Shown one piece after another: positions 36,938 through 61,606 of a stretch of 64,000 nucleotides of DNA. This stretch comes from Lepisosteus oculatus (Eukaryota; Chordata; Actinopteri; Semionotiformes; Lepisosteidae). The notes beneath the pieces are model-generated. The model made no database searches. It was not told the origin of the DNA and worked only from the letters and a program-made list of their open reading frames with translations. Numbering within the stretch: position 1 is the first letter of the stretch; every line of letters begins with the position of its first letter. A program made the position numbers and the translations under genes. The stretch is from positions 1,249,284 to 1,313,283 of the forward strand of contig NC_090712.1 in the NCBI RefSeq assembly GCF_040954835.1. The letters are read 5' to 3'.

Positions 36938-37500
36938 AGATACAGCAAACTAAAGCAAATGCAAAGCAGGGTAACTTGAAGAGTTGTGTCTTATCTTGCA
37001 ATAATGAATAATGTTTTCAGGACAGAAGAACAGATTTTCCAAGCTGAGAGGTCACACAAAGATGCTTAAGAGAAGCCCAAGGAGTTTAGAAAAAAACACT
37101 CAGACTCGAAACCAAAGCCCACACTTCCACTGAATTCACCCATTTAAACGCTTACATGCCAAAACACATTAAAATACATTCAGGCAGCTACAGGACAAGA
37201 AAACAAGGTTTTGCTCTGGAGATAAGTTTTTAGAAGCAAATTGTATACAGGCGCCGGGTGTTTGCTGGACTTACCCACAAATACACATTCAAAGCTGACT
37301 TTTGAGAAGCCAAAGTTTTTCATGAAACACAAGGTACAGGGTCCCTTTTTAAATGTATGAAGTTCCAGATTATGACTGGCGATGAATTAAACAGAGCAAA
37401 TTAAAACATGACATAGCAGAAGTTTTTCACAAAAACAAACCTTGGAAACATTTTATTTCTGCCCCTATTCACATAAAAGCTGTGTGTAAGAGTAAGAATT

Positions 37501-38112
37501 TTAAAGGGGAACTGCAGTCTCAATTTCTCAGACCGGTTTTTAAAATCTTTGTTAGCAAAACAAATTAATTTAAGTTATCGCAAAATTTTACAAATTAAGC
37601 GCAAAGTTGTGAATTTAGTGAAAGTAGTGCATCACTGGCATTGTTGTCACAAACCCCTGGTCTCGCCACGATGAGAGCAGAGCTCACGAGAATTGTGACA
37701 TGAAGCGGCCCTTCCTGCTCACTAGTCACTGATGACTGATGTACTGTGATTGTACAGCAGAAATTTCACCGCAGAAACGTTCCAGTGTGATCTGCATGTA
37801 GAGTTAACAAGTACTTGTCTGCAAAACCGTCTAAGAATCGAGAGCAATATTTCTATTGGATCAAAAGAGATGTATTCACAAGCCTGCTTCTTTACACTGT
37901 AATAGAGCCCAACACGTCACCAGAAGTATTTTTGCCTCATTCTGAATCGCAGAATATGGTGCTGCGCATGCCTGTAAATTATTTTATGATGTAAATTGGA
38001 GGTTTTACACATCACTGTGTGCATTTTAGTTTCATTGTGGTGTGAAAAGATTCACCAATGCTGAGTCTTTCTAACCCCAAAATATAAAAATAACATTGCA
38101 GTTCCCCTTTAA
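37501..38112 (+). mobile_element. TTAA-flanked MITE, copy 1 (complete, 612 bp)
   Basis: The left end TTAAAGGGGAACTGCAGT and the right end TTGCAGTTCCCCTTTAA are inverted repeats bounded by TTAA. There is no open frame of note, so it is non-autonomous. TTAAAGGRR ends with TTAA target sites are the hallmark of T2/Kolobok-type MITEs described in Xenopus; that assignment is by terminal motif only. Internal sequence matches copies at 44750 and 61014. Confidence 0.75.
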
Positions 38113-38735
38113 GAAAACACCCTACCCACCCACAAAATTCCAAAACAGCCTGACATTTTTGGTCCCTTCTTACACTTAATTTTAGCCAAAGAGCACAATT
38201 TTAAGATTCACATAGAAATGAAGCCAAAGAAAAGAGGGAGAGGTAGTGGAATTCATGGGGACGAGGCCTCGTTTTCTGCAGTTGAATAAGCCATCAGTCC
38301 CATCCGGAACTAGAGACCAGGAAAATCACTCCTATCATCTCCTATGAAATTTACTGCTACCACGATAAACAAATATTGTTGAGATTTCAGAATTTGGTGT
38401 TTTGGTTAAAGTGACAAAGCAAAATAGTTTATTTTGTTTAAAAGAAGCAATCTGTAAGAAACCATCATTTGGGCAATATCTCAAGGAGACCTGAAGAAAA
38501 GAACGGCCTACTTAAAAGCAGCCGGCCACTTGTGTAATGAGACAAATTATCTGACTTGGTCAAATGGAACATCACCAGAATCGGTTAAACAAAATATTTT
38601 ATTTCACCCAACCTGTAAGGAAACAGTTGTGATCTGAAAACTGCCAGCACATAAATTTCAGGTTAAAAAAAGCTAGACTGCACACTCTCTACCCCCCCAG
38701 AACAGATTTTTTTCCCCCAAACTCCTCCTGCAAAA

Positions 38736-39047
38736 CAGTGGTAGTTCCCACAATTCAGAGTTGGGGACTACTCCGGGCTCTGGAGAGGCCCAGTCGATCT
38801 TCTTACAGGTTCTTACTAAATCTCCTGTTATCCAAAGACCAGGAACACCTGTTTCAGAACACCTTCGATTCAGCGCATAATGGTTCGGTCAAGGATTCAC
38901 TGGTCCTTGAGATCCCTACTTAACCGAACATACCACCTGCTCAATTAATGTTGTGAAAATCCCAGGCCTCCTGGAAATGGATTTAAAAGCTGGAACCTAG
39001 AAGAACCTGCTGGGGCTCCTCAGGACCAGGGTTGAAGACCCATTGTT
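38736..39047 (+). mobile_element. hAT-like MITE candidate
   Basis: The left end CAGTGGTAGTTCCC and the right end, read in reverse, CAATGGGTCTTCAACCCTGG, are diverged inverted repeats of the CAGTGG type. The interior includes AATTAA and CTGGAACC blocks seen in such fish elements. I could not identify a target-site duplication. Confidence 0.35.
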
Positions 39048-40065
39048 TAGAGTATATAAGTCATGCCCTTTAAGAATAATGCATATTTGCCCCACGTACA
39101 ATATGTTTAAGACATCACGAAAAAGATTAATGAAATTCTGTAGTCCATCAGCCTGTAAAAGCACATCAGACATTCCACGCATATTTTTAATAGACTTAGT
39201 ACTTGAATAACAGTTCTGTTTATTCAGCTCCTCCGTGACACCTGAGGGAAACTATGGAAATGGACCTGTATAGCACACATCCAAACATGCTGGACCTTGG
39301 GGCGATCCATTCAAAACCTCTACACGGACCTTTAACGAGACAAACTTCTAGAGCTACTACAGTACATACAGGTCTTCTCAGGACCACAATGAGGCAGGAA
39401 TAGCCGTCGTGTCCTGAGTACATAACATCCCCCGGAAAAACTGGCAACAATAACTGAGCCTGAACACTATGAACACAATGTAACAGGAAAGTCAAAACTA
39501 GTTGACAACGAGCTGGGCTTTATTCCACAAGCTTTTAAGATGAATACGATCAGCTATTTTTTTAAGAATGATTTTCCGTTGCTACTGAACATCTGACAGA
39601 AAAAAAGTTTTAACAGCAACAAGTTCTACAGTCTGTCAGGTTCCACTGGATGAATGCTGTTGTAACTGTTAATTGCAGTGTGCATGGCATGGCTGTGTAA
39701 AAAGATTCAGAGTTTAACACGAGGATGGACTGTAATCAACACATGATTCTAACCTTAGACAGGGAAACCATCATTCCCGAGCAGGATTCTAAGCCGTTTT
39801 GGTGTGATTTGTTTATTTCTGTGGATGCTGTTTTTGTCGATCAGAAAAAGATGATGATGTGAACTGAAAAGAGCCTTTCCTACAGCACCTTTAGCTTCTC
39901 ATGATAAACCGATTATTTCCTGACAGGAAAAGAAGTCTGCTGGTAGTGCACACTTGGTTTGTTTGGGAGCAATGGGGGCAAAGTGTCCAAAGAGCTAGAA
40001 AACCACATCCCATACAAAACTCACAGAAACAACTGCATAACTTCCCAAAACATCCCTTAATGCGC

Positions 40066-40163
40066 TTTATTTATGACAATGAATATAACCCAAGGATTTT
40101 ATTTTGCATTTAAGGCTGCTAATTCCAAGACTCCAATGATATACCACATATAAATATTTTATT
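40066..40163 (-). terminator. ADSS2: Candidate ADSS2 poly(A) signals
   Basis: On the - strand AATAAA occurs at 40158-40163, 40098-40103 and 40066-40071, about 1.4-1.5 kb after the ADSS2 stop codon. That spacing suits the 3' UTR length of the mammalian gene as I remember it. The choice among the three cannot be made from sequence. Confidence 0.35.
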
Positions 40164-40305
40164 CTTAGAAGCAGTGCACTTCTAAAAATAAGAGCATTAG
40201 AAATATATTTAAAAAAACATCACCATAAATGGACATCTTTTGTTATGCCAATCCCGACAAACCTCCTCTCTTATAGCCTTAGAGCCTGACATTTTGAACA
40301 TGGCT

Positions 40306-40681
40306 GCTTTTCTCTACTACTGCCAATACCAAACTTGGTCAACATCATCACAAGCCTCCAGAACAAGTGAGGCATCAACACCTTTGCCAAAGGGGGTTTG
40401 ATATCTCATTCCAGGAAACCATATGAAAAATGTTGTACAACTATATGGCTTAATGCTGTCAAACAAGAAACATGGAAGGGGTGAAGGGAGAAAAATCCGA
40501 ATGCTATAGTATTCCCGATTTCTTGGAAAAAGCAGGTGATGCAGCCCTTGATGAACTAGATGAAGAACAAGAGGCACAACATACAGAAAACATACTCCGC
40601 AAACTACATTTAAAAAAATTAACAGCACCTGAAGGTCCCTTAGTGAATCCTTCAGATTTTAAAACCCCTGCAACCTCTTAG
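40306..40681 (+). pseudogene. Coding-like relic of unknown origin
   Basis: A well-placed start (AACATGGCT, ATG at 40309) opens a 33-codon frame closed by a stop. A 69-codon frame then runs 40472-40681, rich in acidic residues and lysine, with balanced codon use and a clean stop. Together they look like one small protein of about 120 residues broken by a stop and frameshifts, such as a retrocopy. I do not recognise the protein. It lies antisense within the likely ADSS2 3' UTR, so it may also be chance. Confidence 0.25.
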
Positions 40682-41560
40682 TTTATCAGAAATAGTAAGT
40701 TTCCCGTTTTTAAAATAGCCCACCTGGGTGCACAGCGATTTCTGGGGAGGGCTCTCCGTTTGGGAAAACGGGAAGTGCGGGCACCAAACACCGCACCCAT
40801 CGTGAGCGCTGCTGAAGCTCTCGTCTGTCTGCCGAGAGAGGGGACGGACGGCGGCGACACAAAGGCGCGCCGCCCGATGAGAAACAGACACCATTACTGA
40901 GAGGCTGCCGGGGGGCCCTGCTCCTGCGAGCCGCCACTTCAGCAAGCTCAGCTCGGAGCACCGAATTGATTCCGGCAAGCGGAGGGCGTCTGTACTGGTG
41001 TGATCACTGGCAGTCCCACCCTGGAACGGAACTCCATTTAGAGTCACCTGGTGTCTGCTACAGAGGGGTGGAAATAAGAAACACTGCACAGCAGTTTGAT
41101 ACAGCAGCTCAAGGGCCTGACGTGAATTTTACTGAAGGTGCAGAAAAGCAGCTACATATATAGCTTTGCTCCGTGCCTATCAATGCACTTCACTTAAGGT
41201 AAAGAGGAGCTAGCTCAGCACACTTGATCAGGCCCAAACTGCAGTGCAACCGGAGTCTTATTTCAGGCACCCCAGAGAAACCCTCCAGCCCAATCCCGCT
41301 CGGTTACCCATCAGGTGATGTTGAAAAGACGCGTCTATGTGTGAAAACAGGTACGCTGCTGCAGGCACACTTGGATCGAGTGCCTGTAGAACGTAGTTGG
41401 TGATCTATGATGCTGCTGCTGAAAACTAAGAAGTCCCAACACTGGCGAATGGCGACATGCTGCCAGGCCTGCGTGCCTCTGACCCGGCGGGGTCCGCTGG
41501 TCGTGCGCCGCCGTCACCGACTGCGAGCCAGGTCCGGGGAGTGCGTCTCCGTCCCAGTCT

Positions 41561-54018
<12,458 letters not shown>

Positions 54019-55089
54019 CTAAAAACTGTTGAGCCTGGACCAATAAACTAAGATGACTTGAATTAGGTGGCTTAAAGGTCAAACTGAATGAGAATCTTCT
54101 GCCACCATGGCCCTTGAGAACTAGAGTTGGGTATAAATGTTTCAGCTACACAAAGAGCATGCACATCTACAAGCACACAAAAACAGCTCACATCACTATA
54201 GAACACAACAGCACCTAGAAGCGCATACGTCTACAGATACAAGAAAATGCATTTAACTTCTGAGCGATTTCTAAATCAGTTGTGCATCCTTCATAAGATA
54301 GCACAAAACAGTCTCAGAAAACACTTCTATCAAGTCTTCATGTAACTACAACTATGCTACAACTATGTTCCAGGGTCTTCTGTACTGCATGACAGAGATA
54401 CAGAGCATAGTGCAAGTTAAATCTGGCAGAACCACATATTAATCAGTATCAAAGATTAGTGGCAATTCTAACACGTCTGCAGATAATGCTTCTAATTCTT
54501 CTGCGTACATCACATTGTGTTTTCAGAATCGCAGCCAGCACAAGTCAACCTTGTTAATGGCACCGACCGAATGCATAATGAAAAGTAAGAACAGCGCGTT
54601 CTGACCACCGCCTGCGTCATAAATCAATAGGGGATGCTGTATGTGCTCTGCCTGAGGGAGGGCTATTTCTGCACACTCACATTCCCAGGCCAAGTATAGA
54701 GGTGCATAGATGCCTCTCCTTTTTTGCTGCACTTCCAATGTCTGCAACCCAGAGCTGAAATTTAATTACATAACACTCCAATGTTGCTCAAGGGGGTCCA
54801 ATGTCACAGACTTGCTTTTCACTCAGTGGAAGTGAATTGGAAAAGCCATCAGAGGCGAGCTGTGAATTTTAATCGCAGCACGAGCTGCAAACACTTCAGC
54901 TGGCAGTGGAAACGAGACTCCCACTGCACAGCACTGGGAGCCATCTGAGGTTTCACCAGCGGCAGGGTCTTGTAAAGATCACACCGAGGAATCAGAAATG
55001 TGCCGCCATGATGAAATATCTGAGTTTAATGTGCCTAACATTGCAACTTTACTCAATAAAAGCCACCAAGATCAAATAAGCAGACACTA

Positions 55090-55314
55090 CAGCAACCCTG
55101 GTATTGGAGGGACAGTGTTATCTGCAGGTTTTCATTCCAGCATGACTCTTGATGAGCTAGTTAAGCCGGTTACTTGATTAAATGGACCAGTAATTGAATT
55201 AACTAGATCAGGTTTAACAGCTTCTCGCAGCTCATCAGGTGCTGCTGCTTTAGAGAGACCTTGAACACCTGCAGACACAGGGCCCCCCTCCAGGACCAGG
55301 CTTAGACACCACTG
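55090..55314 (+). mobile_element. hAT-like MITE, 225 bp
   Basis: The left end CAGCAACCCTGGTATTGG and the right end, read in reverse, CAGTGGTGTCTAAGCCTGG continue into matching TCTGCAGG blocks, giving diverged inverted repeats of about 40 bp with hAT-type CAG ends. There is no coding capacity. Target-site duplication is not clear. Confidence 0.5.
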
Positions 55315-55414
55315 CACTACGGGTTACAGACAAGTGACTCAAAGACCGAAGGGCCCAAACTGCTAGAACAGCAGCAGACTGAATTTCACCTCTGGCTCTG
55401 GTACCAGTCCTCTG

Positions 55415-55570
55415 ATCTGATTCACACTGGGCTGCTCCAGGGGCACCGTATAAATGGCTGACCCTGCGCACTGACCCCAAGCCTCTCTCTCCCTGGCTGT
55501 GTGCCTGTGTGTCTCATAGAGAGCAAGCTGGGATATGCGAAAAGATAAATTCCTAATGCAAGAAATTGTA
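55415..55570 (-). repeat. Dispersed fish repeat, reverse fragment
   Basis: Read on the - strand it gives CTTGCATTAGGAATTT, GAGACACACAGGCACACAG, GGGTCAGTGCGCAGGGTCAG and GCCCCTGGAGCAGCCC, the same order as the forward copy at 35090-35385. Confidence 0.6.
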
Positions 55571-58234
55571 TATGGCTAAAAAAAATGTGATCTTATCTTA
55601 AGTGATCATTTAGACTACAAAAGCAGGAGGGTTTTTGCTCTGCTATCACAAAACACTCCAGAAGAAGCTCTTTTATACAGAAGAATGAAAGGAATGGATG
55701 GTTTAACGTGCTGTGAAAGTGTGCATGAACTTAACAGGTTAATGACATAAAATCCTGCGGCTTATCAACCTTGATAAACATACTGGGGGACATTGAATCA
55801 CCATCTTCACATCTTCTCATTTAAAAAGACGTTTCTATTTATTTCGAGGATCGAAGGTGTGAAAGCCTGAAGGGAGGCTTGTGGGAAACAAGGGAACTGT
55901 GTTCAGAGGAGAAACAGAGCAGGGAGGAGCCAGCAGCAACACAGTGCCCATCGAGAAAGAGGAAGAGATATGGTGATGTCAGGGAAATGTGGTTTCTGTG
56001 AAGCTCCTGTTACTATGCTTAGAAAATGTACATAATGATTGTTTTCGTGTGCCCAGCAATGCACTGTATCAGTAGTTTTCCCTAGACACAAAAGGCAGTA
56101 AAACGCCAGACCTGAGTGCTAAGAAAACATGGAGAAATACCCAGGACAATACGGACTGCTGGGAGCCTCAAAAGCTCAAAGGTTTGTTTCAGCTTGGCTG
56201 GTGTTGCGGAATGAAACAAACATAGCGGTTAAATGTAAGGTCATCAACTTCTTGATACGCTCCCCAAGAGCTACAGGAGATGGGACGCCAAGGATTAACT
56301 CCAGTTTGCTAAAATACTGGTACAAAATTCTGCAAGGACAATTTCGGATATCCAGTTGCAGCTGGATGCTCTCTGAGCCCACTGGGAAGCTAGGCAGGGC
56401 AAAGTAAATTCCTAAGACAAGACAGAAACATTGTCACTGAAGGAACATGTGTTAGAATGGGCTGGGTAAGGCCAGTGTGAGTGTATAGTAAATACTAGCA
56501 ATTTCCAAAGAAACAGTGGAACTGGTTGAGGTACTGCCCATCTTGTCTGATCATCTAAACTGCCTCCACTTTGCTCAAAAAAGGAACTACACAACCCTGC
56601 ACTAAACTACATAACTTTCACATACGTTAACAGATTCAGTGTAACCTAGCATCTGCACAGGTGAAATGCCATCATCTGGTAAAATGTGTTAGCAGAGGAA
56701 AATGATATATTTGATTAAACAACATGAGATAACCCCTTTGGGGTGAGAAGTGCTATTCAAATGCAATCAACAGTTATTTCTTAACTCCTGACCTGGAAAA
56801 ACGAACAGAAAAAAGTGCCATGTGATCACAGTTGCTCCACCTGACCTCGCAGGACCCTGACCTCTGTCCCCCCCACATCCTGAGGGCCTGCAGGTCACGG
56901 TGGACACTGCGGACCCACAGGAGCCGTCAATCAGGAGGTGAGGTGGCTGACAGCTGCGACAAGGACCTGACAAACGACTCGCAGATCACTGCTCATTTTT
57001 TTCCTTCGCCCCTTTCAAAAACAGAGGAGGGAAACAAAAACTAAAAGAGGCTGTTGATGGGGAAAGACAAGGCTCCTGGGGACCACAGTCCCTTGGTTGA
57101 AAAGAGAAAAGGAGTCAGATTGCAGACACCACTACAGACGCAGGTAACCTTTGGATTTTGGACAGTTTTCTCATAAATCAGCCAGGACAGGTGCCTGCCT
57201 GCCATCCTGAGATGGGTTTTTAATTGCCATCTCCCCAGGACAGAGCCAGAGAGTGGCGGCAGCTGTGCATTCCCGTTTGAATCTGTCAGATCCGGCCCAG
57301 AGCCCCACTGACAGGTGTGAACTGACGCTGTCTGCTCTTCCGTCACAGCTCGTGGAAAAACGTCATCCTGCTGCCAGCTCCCCCACCCCTCGCCCTCCCC
57401 AGCCTAGATGCAGTCACAGTGCCTGGTTTGCACGCTGCTCCTCCACAGAACTGGTAAAATCCCCCTTCATCCGCTATTCGATTTGCGGAACACAGGCAGG
57501 TGCTCCAAATCCCAGCAGGATCGTGGAAACTAATGAGACTCCTGCTGTGAAGCAATGGCATCCGTCTCGCGTGATGAGCGCTGCCGGCCCTTCCTGGAGC
57601 ACCTGGAGAACGCCGGCATTCCTCCAGCCAAACCTCTCGGAGGCACGCGTCATCAAGAGGAAGACCACCCAGCACAGGAGAGTGAGGAGATGGCTCACCC
57701 AGCTCAGTACTTCCCCACTCCTATTCGCCCCCAACGCAGGAGGCAGGGGGCCTCCGTGTAAGATCACTGACCAAATCCTCACTCCTGGTCTCAGCTGGGG
57801 GCCCAGCCGGCCGGCTGGTGTCGGTTTGCCTCATGGGAACACCCGACCCCTCTTCAGAAACGCCCATTTAAGGCGCTCGAGGCTGAGCCGACTCTTCAGG
57901 GGCCCGGGTGTCGAATAATACCTCCTCCACAGACCCATGTGCTCGTGCGGAGAGCAAAGGACTGGGATCAGCTTGGAGCTCACAGGCACCGTTTCTACTG
58001 GACAGAGAATCCTCTGCTGTCTTGACCTCTGCAGTGTCATGAAGGACGTTCCCAAGAACACTAACATTCACCGAGCATGGTTTATTTCTCCCCCGAAAAA
58101 TACAGGTCATGTCTTCGAACAAACTTGAAAATCCCCAGCCGATTCAGTAAGTCGAGGACAGAACTTAAATTCTCTTACGTCAGACAGCTATGCATTTCCT
58201 CATTATGGGCTGGAGCCTGTACTGTCATTTTTTA

Positions 58235-58757
58235 AGGAACAAGTAATAGGTTTATTCAAGGCTGAAAAGAGAAAGAAAACACGTTTCGGCTGTGAAGCCT
58301 TCTTCAGGTGTGAGAAAGACAGGGCAGACAGCAGAGATTAAATAGCACAGAAGGATAAAAGCTGGGAGAGAGGAGGAGGCAGGAGGGGCAGAGAGGTCAC
58401 TCAGGAAGTGCAAAGTGCAGAGGGGTGAAGAAAGGTCTGAAGTCAAAACCTGCATGAGAATAGAGATGATCACACAAAAACAAGTCGGTCATTGAGAGAA
58501 GGGGGAAGGTGTGAACCTAGTTTCAGGATGAGTTTCGTTTCTGTTGTCTTTCTGCTGTGGGAGTTGAGAAACCCTTCTTTGGGAACAGAGACAGAGAGAC
58601 CGGTGTGATCATGGTCATCTGAGGTGAAATGAGAAACTACGGGCTTGGAGAAATCTTTCATCTTCACAGGCCTAACATGTTCTCTGAAGAGGTCTCCTTC
58701 CGGTTTCCCCAACGTAGATAGCTGCTACGCATGCTGACTCAGCTTCCCATCTGAACA
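58235..58757 (-). mobile_element. Penelope-like retroelement 3' relic
   Basis: Penelope-like elements encode a reverse transcriptase with a C-terminal GIY-YIG endonuclease. On the - strand the segment from 58735 reads Ile-Tyr-Val-Gly-Glu-Thr-Gly-Arg in one frame. After a frameshift near 58700 it continues at 58470-58712 with Phe-Arg-Glu-His-Val, Pro-Val-Val-Ser-His-Phe and Leu-Ile-Leu-Lys-Leu-Gly to a stop, the pattern of the GIY-YIG C-terminal half. About 150 bp later comes CCTGAAGAAGGCTTCACAG then CCGAAACGTG, and a TGAATAAACCTATTACTTG end near 58240. It is truncated and inactive. Confidence 0.7.
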
Positions 58758-59179
58758 ATGTCATTTTTTAGACATCTATCAAGTCTGCAAAAAAACTGCC
58801 TCAACGCTGCAGGAGCGTGAGCTGCTTCTCAAGCTGAGCGATAAGGACGATAAATTGCAAAGGCAAAATGGGCCATGAAAACAAACTGATACGTATATTA
58901 AGGTGGCAATTTGTATTTACGATACAATCTGTGTGTGAGGGTTGATTTAAAAGCTTACACGGTTGAGTCTAAACTGAGTAGAACTGCAGCAGAGACGCAC
59001 GAAAATGGGCTTTTTATTTCCCCACGCCAAGTTCAGGCTCACACAGCTGAGCGAAAGGCTCTTTAAGCGTAGACAGGGCATTCATCCACTCAGATCAGAA
59101 AGGTAGGAACAAGGCCTTCACAATTTGCTTTCCATCACCAGATTTATGAGGATCGACCTGCTCCTGGCTGAAAGCGCAT

Positions 59180-59350
59180 TAGCGTGGATTGTGAAGCGCA
59201 GGGCTCCCCGGCCCTCCCTCCAGGGGGCTGCCGCATGTAAACACGCCGGCGAGCCGGAACGCGATCTCGGCGGGCGCTCGGTCGCTCGGTCGCACAGCGC
59301 CGTGGCGGAGGGCACCGGTACAGGTCTATTTTTACCGCGGCGTTACAGGG
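59180..59350. promoter_or_regulatory. Small GC-rich patch in ADSS2 intron 1
   Basis: About 170 bp with several CpGs, for example ACGCGATCTCGGCGGGCGCT, in AT-rich intron. It does not encode the ADSS2 N-terminus. It may be an intronic regulatory element or a minor alternative promoter. Confidence 0.3.
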
Positions 59351-60744
59351 CTCTGAACCAGATCTGCACACGAGACAAAATCTCTACACGTCCAACTGCT
59401 TTCAACACTTCCTGCACGGAAGAGACGGGGAAATAACTCCAGCTCGGTCTCTCCTTAACACTGCAGTATCCAGCTCAGACTGGGAGTGGAAGACACCTGC
59501 TACACACAGGAGAGGAGCATACATAGACATCTCTGGCTATTAGTACAGACCAAGGGCCTCAGGGCCTTCTTATTTACCTAACCTTTTAAAATCCAAATTA
59601 GCAAATAATTGTTCTTCTTTTCACTCTCGTCCAGTGTCAAGTTAGCAATTCTTCATAAACTCTGCCCCGTAAAGCAACTCGATCTCTCAGGCAGCACTGC
59701 CCTGGTCCCAGTCCAGATCTCTACCAGCGATCTCTGGACAACAAGGCCAAGTCTGCTTGGACTGAACTCCCTTACCAATTACTGCCATGAAGAGTCTGCC
59801 CTGAACAAAAACACACCGCCGAAATGAGTTTAAAAGCCCTCATCCACAGCAAACACGCAAAAGGGATAAATGGTGCAGAATATTCACACAGGAAATAAGA
59901 AGAGTGCTCTACAGGGACTACAGGAGTCCTTGTAGGTGTGCTCATAATCAGCTGCTCTCTGTGCTTGAAAGTTGATCCGATAGGGCTTGCTGCAAAATGT
60001 ACGTCACATCAACTGACTTTCGTCACTCTTGTCCCAGGTTCTGTAGAGCAGTCAGCATGGTTTACCCAAAATGCGAAATCTTGAATCAATTCTTCTCTCT
60101 CTCTCTCCTTGTGTTGCAGATCAATGAAATCCATTCCAGTCATCAAGACTTTTTACTAGTGGTGTAACTCTTAAAAGTGTTGTCGTATTCCCTTAGCCCT
60201 GTAAATACAGTATTCGAGCAGAAGTGGGGTATAGGTAGGTGTACTGTATTGGAGGTGGATGACTGATGTGGAGGTGCAGAGACCACGTTTTGGTCACAAG
60301 ATACAGAATTCTGACCATGTCTTCATTAAAACCTTCACATCATGAACTCCAGGTAGACTTTGGTATGAACAGACTACTGTGATGACAAAATTAAAACAAT
60401 TTTTGCAACGGAAACAGTCTATGGAGCATGCCCATGTGTCTTTGTTATATATACACTGTAAAGGTATTGTTAGTCTCTGAAAGCCTTGTGTAATTAATGA
60501 GTCAGGAGGCATGATAGGTGGGATAGAGAAGAAAGCTTCAGAGGTTTTAAAAATAGGTAAGTCGTTAATATTTTATACAAATATTTGCTCCTGAGGCTCC
60601 TTCCATAAAAAGGAATACCTAATTTGGGATACAGTAAATGCGTACTGTTAAAGTAGCCTCTTCTGATCTACACATCACTCAGTTCATTCGTGCCAACTTT
60701 CAGAAGGTGTCCCAGTAAGACATCGTCAAAACGACCTACATGTG

Positions 60745-60960
60745 AGGAGGCGCGGTAGTTAACATTTCTGCCTCACAGCTGCAGGGTCCTGGGATCGATT
60801 CCAGCTTGGGAGGTGCATCTGAACCGAGCCTGCTTGCTCTCCGGGTCCATGTGGGTTTTCGGCAGGCAGCTCGGTGCTGTCCCACCCCCCAGAGCTGCGT
60901 CGCTGCTCTAAACTGTCCCTTGTCAGGGTGGAGGGTTGGAAGGAGATCTCATACTTTCAG
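60745..60960 (+). repeat. tRNA-derived SINE-type repeat, forward copy
   Basis: GAGGCGCGGTAGTTAACATT, TGCCTCACAGCTGCAGGGTC and TGGGATCGATTCCAGC form the tRNA-like head with its B box. GTCCATGTGGGTTTTCGGC and CTCTAAACTGTCCC continue the body seen in reverse at 29500-29745. Confidence 0.65.
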
Positions 60961-61013
60961 GCTTTGTTGCCAGTGCATCCAGTCCCACCTTTTTGACTCC
61001 AGAGAAGCACCAT

Positions 61014-61606
61014 TTAAAAGGGAACTGCAACACTTTTTTATTTCAGGGTTAGAAAATCAATATTGATGAATGCATTTAAAACCACAAAAAAAGTAGAACC
61101 CACATAGTAACTTGTAAAACCTCAACATCACAATATAGATTAAATTTCCAGGTATGTACAGCGCCATGTTCTGCAATTCAGAAGAGGCAACAAAACATCC
61201 AGTGATATGAAGTGGCTCTATTACACTGTAAACAAGCAGGCTTGCAAAGACATTTCCTTTAATCCAATAGAAATATTGCAATCGATCTTGAGACAGTTTT
61301 GTTGACAAACACTACTTGTTAACTCTGCATGGAGATCACATTGAAACATTTCTGAGGTGAAATGTCTGCTGCACAACTTGTACTTAATCATCACAGTGAC
61401 TAGTGAGCAGGAAGGGCCACATCACATCTCAATTCCTCTGAACCTGAATACGAGTTTCCAATATCAGGCCGACTAACAGCATCACAAAGTTCCAGATTTT
61501 GTTTTTCATTCGAAATTTGCCAAATGTTTCTATAATGTGAATGAATTTATTTTGTTACCAAGATTTAATAACGGTCAGCGAAATTTAGACTGCAGTTCCC
61601 CTTTAA
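61014..61606 (-). mobile_element. TTAA-flanked MITE, copy 3, inverted, 593 bp
   Basis: The left end TTAAAAGGGAACTGCAA and the right end GACTGCAGTTCCCCTTTAA are inverted repeats bounded by TTAA. The interior is the reverse complement of copy 1, for example GTGACTAGTGAGCAGGAAGG near 61400. It lies in ADSS2 intron 1. Confidence 0.72.

Larger units (their letters stand above)
31900..41560. other. Intergenic region, right part, probably including ADSS2 3' UTR
   Basis: No intact coding gene is seen. Contains the foldback, SINE-like, MITE and hAT-like repeats listed separately, a TA-rich tract at 36896-36937 and a coding-like relic at 40306-40681. The ADSS2 3' UTR should occupy its right end, on the - strand. 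Confidence 0.5.

Noticed and set aside
18100-41560. Search for a C1orf100/SPMIP3 gene between ZBTB18 and ADSS2
   Set aside because: No frame resembled it as far as I can recall the family; absence cannot be proven without a profile search.
57253-57918. 221-codon + strand frame in ADSS2 intron 1
   Set aside because: No recognisable domain, mixed composition, overlapped by comparable frames on the other strand; no supporting splice or promoter signal.
59118-59371. GC-rich patch considered as ADSS2 exon 1
   Set aside because: None of its frames contains the Gly-Asp-Glu-Gly-Lys-Gly-Lys P-loop or a junction matching the start of exon 2.
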